Below, piece after piece: positions 58,094 through 64,000 of a DNA stretch of 64,000 nt (its first letter is position 1; every line of letters begins with the position of its first letter). This stretch comes from Heliocidaris tuberculata (lineage: Eukaryota; Echinodermata; Echinoidea; Camarodonta; Echinometridae): positions 1,162,134-1,226,133 of the forward strand of contig CM046847.1 in assembly GCA_025618425.1 (NCBI GenBank). The letters run 5' to 3'. A program made the translations under genes and the position numbers. Under the pieces are notes generated by a model. That model did no database searches and had not been told where the DNA came from. It saw only the letters and a program-made list of their open reading frames with translations.

Positions 58094-58226
58094 ACACACA
58101 CACACACACACAAACCCTGACATTTCTATAAGTTATCAATTAAATAATTTCTGCAAAGTTTCTTAAAAGAGGATAATGTCGTGCATTGTTTTAGAATAGT
58201 TGGTAACTGATTCCACTTTTTTTATA
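57776..58226 (-). mobile_element. LINE 3' fragment inserted in reverse orientation
   Basis: On the minus strand it reads a WNQLP-ILKQCTTLSSFKK-type C-terminus (about 58150-58220), then a 3' UTR, then a tail of AATTG units (57785-57810). It interrupts the plus-strand LINE and contains the (CA)n microsatellite. Confidence 0.65.
58033..58112. repeat. (CA)n microsatellite
   Basis: About 80 bp of CA with two interruptions (gc, cc). Confidence 0.95.
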
Positions 58227-58510
58227 CAGGTAACTGTTAGTGAATTTAGAAATTGTCTACAAAGGCACGTGGATTTCTCAGATAAACACAACAATCTATT
58301 TAAAAATCATTACGGGTTCCACAGAGGGTGCTCGTCCATTGCTTTTATTGACCTTACTAACAAAATAATAAATGCTATTGAAAAAAATGAATACAAAATT
58401 GGTATTTTTAATGATCGACAATCAATCAATCAATCAAATCAATCATTAGTCGAAGGCTTTCGATACTATAAATCACAAATTTCTACTATCTAAACTCTAT
58501 CACTATGTGG

Positions 58511-58806
58511 GAGCACTGTGGTATATTGGTGAAGGCTCTTGATTCTTATACGAGAGGTCCTGGGTTCGATCCTCACTGGGTGCTTGCATCCTTGGACAAA
58601 ATGTTTTACCTAGATTAATTTTGTCCCTCTCCACCCAGGTGTAAATAGGTACCTGGCGATTGCTGGGGTAATAATAATTGCAGGGCTCTCAGGAAGAACA
58701 GCATTGATGATGATGAATTCCCTGGGTAAACAAATAAATATTATCATTATTACTATTATCATTATTATAATTATAATAATGATAATGATAATCATTTATA
58801 AATAAA

Positions 58807-58867
<61 letters not shown>

Positions 58868-58905
58868 ATGAGGATAATTATAATAATAATAATTATTATT
58901 ATTAT
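58511..58905 (+). mobile_element. tRNA-derived SINE with ATT microsatellite tail
   Basis: The head contains a pol III A-box-like tggtatattgg (58519-58529) and a B box ggttcgatcc (58563-58572) at tRNA-like spacing. The body follows (ctccacccaggtgtaaatag, agggctctcaggaagaacag, attccctgggtaaa), then a long ATT/AAT repeat. It lies between the DTINHK and GVPQGS parts of the host LINE. A truncated relative is at 1702-1810. Confidence 0.8.
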
Positions 58906-59343
58906 TCGTGGTGTCCCACATGACTGGTTTAATAATTATCTGAATAATCATCAATAATGTACAAAATATGAATCTTCCATCTCGGAATTTAATAGCATAT
59001 TATGTGGAGTTCCTCAGGGATCACTCCTAGGCCCCCTTTTGTTCATAATCTATATAAACGATATTTACAAATGTGCCCCAGAACTCTCTTTTGTTTTATA
59101 TGCAGATGATACAAACTCTACTATACTCTGACACAAATATTAACTCCCTATGCAATATAGCAAATAGAAAGTTAAGTAAAGTATGTCAATGGCTGCAAGC
59201 CAATCTGTGAACTCCAAGAAATGCAATTTTATTATATTTAGCAAAAAGCACAAAATTCCTGGTATAGATGATAAAAATATATAAGTTAACGATACAGAAA
59301 TTGCAAGAGTTTAAAAGACCAAATTTCTAGGCGTTTGTATTCA

Positions 59344-59528
59344 ACACGATAAAAACTACTTTCGCAAAATAAACTCAAGGGCAATTTCATAGGCCTATTG
59401 TACTGCCCATAGAAATCAGGTTCAGATTACGTAATACCCCATTGTAATGTTCGCACATTTCTACAGGTGATAGACAGGGCTATTGAAATTGCCTTGAGTT
59501 GATTTTTCGAAAATAGTTTTTATCGTGT
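59344..59528. mobile_element. 185-bp foldback MITE inside the LINE
   Basis: Inverted arms of about 45 bp (acacgataaaaactactttc, ctcaagggcaattt and inverses) are flanked by tattca on both sides (59338-59343 and 59529-59534). Excising the element and one flank restores the LINE reading VCIHSRLSWK. Confidence 0.82.
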
Positions 59529-59679
59529 TATTCATAGTCGGTTGTCTTGGAAACCGCATATCTATGAAGTAGAAAATAAAATTTCCAAAAATATAGGTAT
59601 TATACAAAAACTTCATTTTCTGTTTCCTCAGAATGCTCAGAAAATTTGTATTGCGCCTTAGTTCTCCTATATTTATCAC

Positions 59680-59957
59680 CAGGGGCGGCGCTACAGGGGG
59701 GGGGGGCAGAGGGGGCGACCGCCCCCCCTATGATTTTTCAAGTAGTGAAAAAAGAAAAAAAAAGAAGAAAAAAAGAAGAAAAGGAGGAAGAAAAGGGAAG
59801 AAAAGGGAAGAAAGAAGAAAGAAGAAAGAGGAGTATTAAAAAGAGGGGTCTTAAACATATAACTCTATATTACCACTGTTATTTAATGGAGAAAAAATAT
59901 GACGTCATCTTTAGGTCGTCTTGCCCCTCCTATCAAAATACCCTGGCGCCGCCCCTG
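59680..59957. mobile_element. hAT-like MITE (CAGGGGCGGCGC ends) inside the LINE
   Basis: The ends caggggcggcgctacagg and ctggcgccgcccctg are inverted. A perfect 8-bp target duplication tttatcac lies at 59672-59679 and 59958-59965. Excision restores the LINE frame around LYLSHCTLVWG. A G tract follows the left end; the interior is A/G-rich. Confidence 0.88.
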
Positions 59958-60128
59958 TTTATCACATTGCACTCTTGTGTGGGGGCAATACCTATACGCG
60001 TCTAATAACAAAAGTAAGCTATAACTACATTACAAAAAAGATAATAAGAACTGTCTGCGGTGTACCATCTGGAACTCATACCAACCCCTTATTTCATGCT
60101 CTGAGACTCTTCAAATTTGAATATATTG

Positions 60129-60782
60129 GCCCGTATTCTCGAAAGGCGCCTGACTTAAAAGGGTACCAGTCACCAAAATAATTTTGCTCTGTATGTTAGA
60201 GGTTGCATATCGTTATACTATATTCAAAATATGGGCTTTAAATATTAACTCTATAAACAAATTACACTCTCTATAAGCGTAAAAGCGACTCGTGAGTAGA
60301 CTACTTAACGCACCCGTACGCGCTCGTCCAGGTAAAGGCTCGCGCGGAACCAAACTCTGAGTTCGGTTTCGCGCGAGCATTTTCATGTTATCCTTATTTC
60401 CTTCATACTCATTAACTGTTGACCTATATAATACCAGACAAAGTTCTTTGAGGTTGATTTTATACTTTCGAGCTGTACACAAACTATTTTTTCAGGTGAT
60501 TGGTACACTTTAAGCCCCTGCCTAAGTATGTAGATTTAGGCCACCGAATTATGGAGAGGCAAATGTCACCCTCTTTTGATCCTACAAACTGACCATAGTT
60601 CTGGGACTAAATAAAAACACAAAAACTGACACGGTAGAATTGGTAATAATAATTTTGTTTCTTTATTTTGTTACATAAATATAGTAATTTACACGGGACT
60701 TAGGGGTTGGCGAACGGCCTTCCATAAATCAGTGGCCTAAGTTAAGCCAGGCTTAACTTAGGCCACTTTCGAGAATACGGGC
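60129..60782. mobile_element. TIR element with 5-bp target duplication (GCCCGTATTCTCG family), copy 3
   Basis: The ends gcccgtattctcgaaaggcg and ctttcgagaatacgggc are near-perfect inverses. The flanks tattg and cattg agree at 4 of 5. Its right half keeps the family arrangement gtggcctaagttaagccagg, with ttaa where copy 2 carries a piggyBac-like MITE. A smaller element is nested at 60161-60506. Confidence 0.82.
60161..60506. mobile_element. Nested element with GGTACCA-TCACC ends
   Basis: The ends gggtaccagtcacc and ggtgattggtacac are inverses at 12 of 14. The sister copies lack this block. The putative target duplication (acttaaaa / actttaag) is imperfect. It contains a GC-rich hairpin, gctcgcgcggaacc (60338-60351) with ggtttcgcgcgagc (60365-60378), 13 of 14 paired. 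Confidence 0.65.
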
Positions 60783-61060
60783 CATTGTCATTTACCAACA
60801 GTACATTTTTATGTATAAGTGAATTTACATATATCTCCCCGGAAAATTTTGCAATCTGTTTGATTTTAAGTGTAATGTTTATATTTATCCAACAAGATCT
60901 GCGAGAGACATCCACATTCCTAAACAGAGAACAGTTGCGTTTCAACAAAATATTCGTTTTTCTGGTCCCAAACTCTGGAACAACTGAAAATTTTCTATTA
61001 AAACATGCCCTTCAAACCATACATTTACTCGTACTGTAAAAAATATACTTCGTATACATA

Positions 61061-61320
61061 CAATATAGTCAGTAGCACTTATTGCATATTTCTTTTACAT
61101 TTCCTCCTCATTTTAAAAGATTTTTTTAAATGTATGTTATTATTGTTGTATAATCATATATATATATGTATTGTCAGGGCGACCCTAACACAATTAATCC
61201 ATGTGCTTCCTGGGGCCCTCGCCTCCTTCCATGCATATTTTTGTGAATGTACATTTCATGTTTTTATTTATTTGATTATGAGAAGGAAATAAGTGTATTT
61301 TGAATCTGAATCTGAATCTG
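61061..61320 (+). repeat. 3' UTR and tandem TGAATC tail of the decayed LINE
   Basis: AT-rich 3' region ending in gaatctgaatctgaatctga, a short tandem-repeat 3' terminus typical of CR1/Jockey/L2-like LINEs. Confidence 0.65.
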
Positions 61321-62091
61321 AAACTTCTCATTGAAATATGTGTTGAATGAACCTGTACATAAAGACCACCTGCTCATTACAAGACAATTGACCACATTTT
61401 GTGGTTTGGCTTAATAAGTTTTGATTCAGAGCTCTAAAAAATATACCAGATGCATGAGTAGAAAGAGCAAAAATTTCTGCACATGCTATGTCCATTTTTG
61501 TTACATGACCATAATGCATTTGATGTCAGGAATTTTAAAAAGGAGAATAAGCTTCAAAATCCTTAAATTGGCAACACATTGAGAGATTCAAAATCATTGT
61601 TTTCATCGAAATTGGCAATTTTTTCAACTTATCGACAAAATCACTATGTTTATTGTTCTGAAAGACATTACACCTTATTAGAACCATCTAGTACTAAAAG
61701 AAAAATATTATTGTTGCCAATTTGAAGAACGAAATGTGATAAATTTAGCCCTTGAATAATTCCTGTCCTGAAAGGGTTAAGACCACTTTTCTTATTTCCC
61801 TTGAGCGGTCTTTATAATACTGGTTTTACTGCATTACCAACGGACTCGCAGTTATTTTGCATCCAGTTATAGGTATTGTTTTTAAAAAAATGTTACGCTC
61901 GGAATATAACGCAGGAAATTACTCTTTCTTACAACATTACATCATGAACATGATGAATGATGCCCCTACCCTACATTGATTGAGTAGGAAAAATGACGTG
62001 GTGTACAATGTATAGTATGAAACATTATGCAAATCGAAGACAAAAGAAAACGCTGTCCAAATTTTCTTCAAAATATGAGGTTTTGTATAGA
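61321..62091. other. Intergenic, no gene recognised
   Basis: AT-rich DNA without supported features. Confidence 0.4.
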
Positions 62092-62099
62092 TGCACAGC

Positions 62100-62751
62100 C
62101 ACTAGCGTACCCAAGGGGGGGGGGGGGCAGGGGGCAGACTGAACCCAAACAACTTTTGACAGAAAAAATTGTCCCCCCGCTTTTTAGAACTGATACCGTT
62201 TGTTGTTGTTGTTGTTGTTGTTGCTTGTCAGTGAATTCTGTTACCCCTGATATTTAAAACCCCCTCCCCGCACTGAGCGACTTTTGGAGAGCTGGCGAGA
62301 AGAAAAAAATACAGATCTGCCTTCTAGAACTCATACCTTTTTTTTTTCCTTTTTTGCTTGTCAGAGAACTATTTTTGTTTTAAGTATTCTTTTATTCATA
62401 TCTTTTCAGTGAAATAAAAATTAGAAACATTACAATCATGAATAAAGTATAAACAGAAACTTATACAATTTACAAGTAAATATATATATATATATAGAAA
62501 AATGTACACATTCATGCATGGAAGAACAAAGATTTTACACATATACGTACTTGTAATTCACTTAAAATCTCAGCTTACTTGGAGGGAAACTAGACCCCAT
62601 AAAATTTGACCCCCTCCCAACTGAGCGACTTTTGGAAGGCTGACGAGAAGGAAAAAAATAGGGATCTCCCTCCACGCAGTTCCCCAAAGTTGACAGCCCT
62701 GCATTTAGATTTGCCCCCCCCCCCTTTTACAAAATCCTGGATACGCCACTG
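62100..62751 (-). mobile_element. hAT-like MITE, CAGTGGCGTACCC family, copy 2
   Basis: Inverse orientation of 1979-2450. The ends are cactagcgtaccc and ggatacgccactg, with a perfect 8-bp target duplication tgcacagc (62092-62099 and 62752-62759). The interior carries a GTT repeat (62200-62222), a T run and an insertion-like block (62380-62577) that matches 47890-48110 in inverse orientation. No transposase. Confidence 0.87.
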
Positions 62752-62759
62752 TGCACAGC

Positions 62760-64000
62760 CACAACTTATTACATGTACTTGCATTTAACAAAGGAACAAG
62801 ACAAAAAAGACACTTTGAGAGGTACATATTCTTTTAGCGATATACATTTAGCTTCAAAATTGTTAAAATGTGTTATCAAAGCAAATTAGACTAGTGCAAA
62901 TTCGAACCACTTCTATCTTGTCTTGAAAAAGTCAAGAAATTATAATTTAATTTTGGACTAGCCAAACAGAAAGAGTTGGTCCCCTGACACAAAGTTGTTG
63001 CCCCGAGATAACGACTCAGGGTGATGAAAAAATTGTGAGACTTGGTCCCCACAAACTATGCAGAAGGACAGTAGACAGAAAACGGTAACACAACGTTAAC
63101 ATAATAATGATAAATAACATTGTTATAATGGAAATGATCTTTAAAAGTTTCTATATTTATACTTAACATATCGGTGTATAACAAATAAGAAAAAACAACA
63201 ACCCAAAACAAATTATATCAAATAACATAGAACTGCTTTGATAAAAGAATTAACATATCCCAATAAATTCATTTCGCTGCTTATATAGTTTGTGAACTTT
63301 TCAATTTGTTATGTCTATGTCAAATTGATAGCTAACACACTTCTCCGATAAAAGCGAACTCGAACCATTTATATCGTATCAAAGTAGAGAAACCTATGCC
63401 CGCTACCCCTCCTTTGCTATTCTTCAAGCTAAAGACATACATCACAATTTTGAAAAAGCAGGGGTCATAAATCATGGAATAGATTCTAAAAGAAGGGGTC
63501 GTCAAGGAGTACATTAAGACTACTTAGGAATTAAGTGCGAACATTTATTCTACGAAAAGAAAGTTATTCACCAAAGCATTAACATTACGAGGTACCGATG
63601 GCCCTTTTCCTTTTCAAAGAATAGTCTACATAGCGTGAAGCTGTCTAAGATTGAAATGTATTCATCTTATTAATAAGACATATGTCCAACCAAACAAGTG
63701 AATAGCCTCTCTGTGATTTATGTGCCACATATTTTAGTGATTAGGATTCGCTACGATTTCATTTGATTCTATGTCAGACGAAGCACAGATAGTGATTTCG
63801 CTACATATTCTTAAGAGGGAGAGAGAGAGAAAGAGGAAAAACAGTCATTTCTTACCCCCATTCTTCCTTAATACCATTCTTCAGGGATCAATATTGTATC
63901 CTTTTGTCAATCGTTACCAATCTCTATTCTGGTAACGCCATTAATCCAAATTAACAGATTAGGGTCTATTGGACTAGAATCACGAAAACCCCGTTTTAGC
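62760..64000. other. Intergenic, no gene recognised
   Basis: AT-rich DNA with a short GA run near 63816-63835. No supported gene up to the window edge. Confidence 0.4.

Larger units (their letters stand above)
56819..61060 (+). pseudogene. Decayed CR1/Jockey-like LINE reverse transcriptase with nested insertions
   Basis: The plus-strand translation, with many frame breaks, gives in order NWNDVLDCDDPNEAYNLFE, PWMTDGFLNLIKYKNKLYKQ, a short CKAPGD-like segment, KHNNLFKNHYGFHRG, a DTINHK-like motif, [25 protein letters not shown], a KCNFIIFSKKHK segment, SRLSWKPHI, KIIRTVCGVPSGTHTNPLFHA, and finally RTVAFQQNIRF. This is the reverse-transcriptase to C-terminal order of a Jockey/CR1-type LINE. The endonuclease part is missing. 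It is interrupted at 57776-58226, 58511-58905, 59344-59528, 59680-59957 and 60129-60782. Confidence 0.85.

Noticed and set aside
1..64000. CRISPR arrays, bacterial operons or prophage
   Set aside because: The window is eukaryotic; tandem repeats here have no regular unique spacers and no associated genes.

Overview
This window reads as the genome of a marine invertebrate, most likely an echinoderm (sea urchin or sea star); that is an inference from the repeat types and from one deuterostome-like host gene, not something the sequence proves. It is AT-rich, intron-rich eukaryotic DNA. It has microsatellites, G homopolymers and many small transposons. I see no operons or ribosome-binding sites, and nothing bacterial.

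Only one host gene is recognisable: VPS51, a subunit of the GARP/EARP vesicle-tethering complexes. It lies on the minus strand from 44712 (start codon) to 29148 (stop codon). I could place 19 coding exons; all introns are GT-AG, all phases join, and the sum is 2409 nt (802 residues). Its introns hold a hAT-like element with a perfect 8-bp target duplication, a long near-perfect hairpin, and degenerate copies of the gene's own exon ends.

The left part (1-29 kb) is mobile DNA and intergenic sequence. It contains hAT-like MITEs with 8-bp target duplications, one family of terminal-inverted-repeat (TIR) elements with 5-bp duplications, and a piggyBac-like MITE at TTAA. It also has mariner-like elements at TA, a (TAC)n microsatellite field, a 49-bp minisatellite and one intact LINE ORF2 (1271 aa, L1/Tx1 type) with poly(A) tail.

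The right part (45-64 kb) has no recognisable host gene. It holds more MITEs, two with 9-bp target duplications. It also holds a decayed CR1/Jockey-like LINE (about 56.8-61.3 kb) that was hit by at least five later insertions: a LINE 3' fragment, a tRNA-derived SINE, a foldback element, a hAT-like MITE, and a TIR element that itself carries another insertion.

The most interesting pattern is the nested, datable layering of small DNA transposons from several superfamilies, many of which carry long G tracts just inside one end and C tracts inside the other. I found no clear previously undescribed protein system. Identifications rest on reading motifs, splice signals, terminal repeats and target-site duplications by eye; no database search was run.
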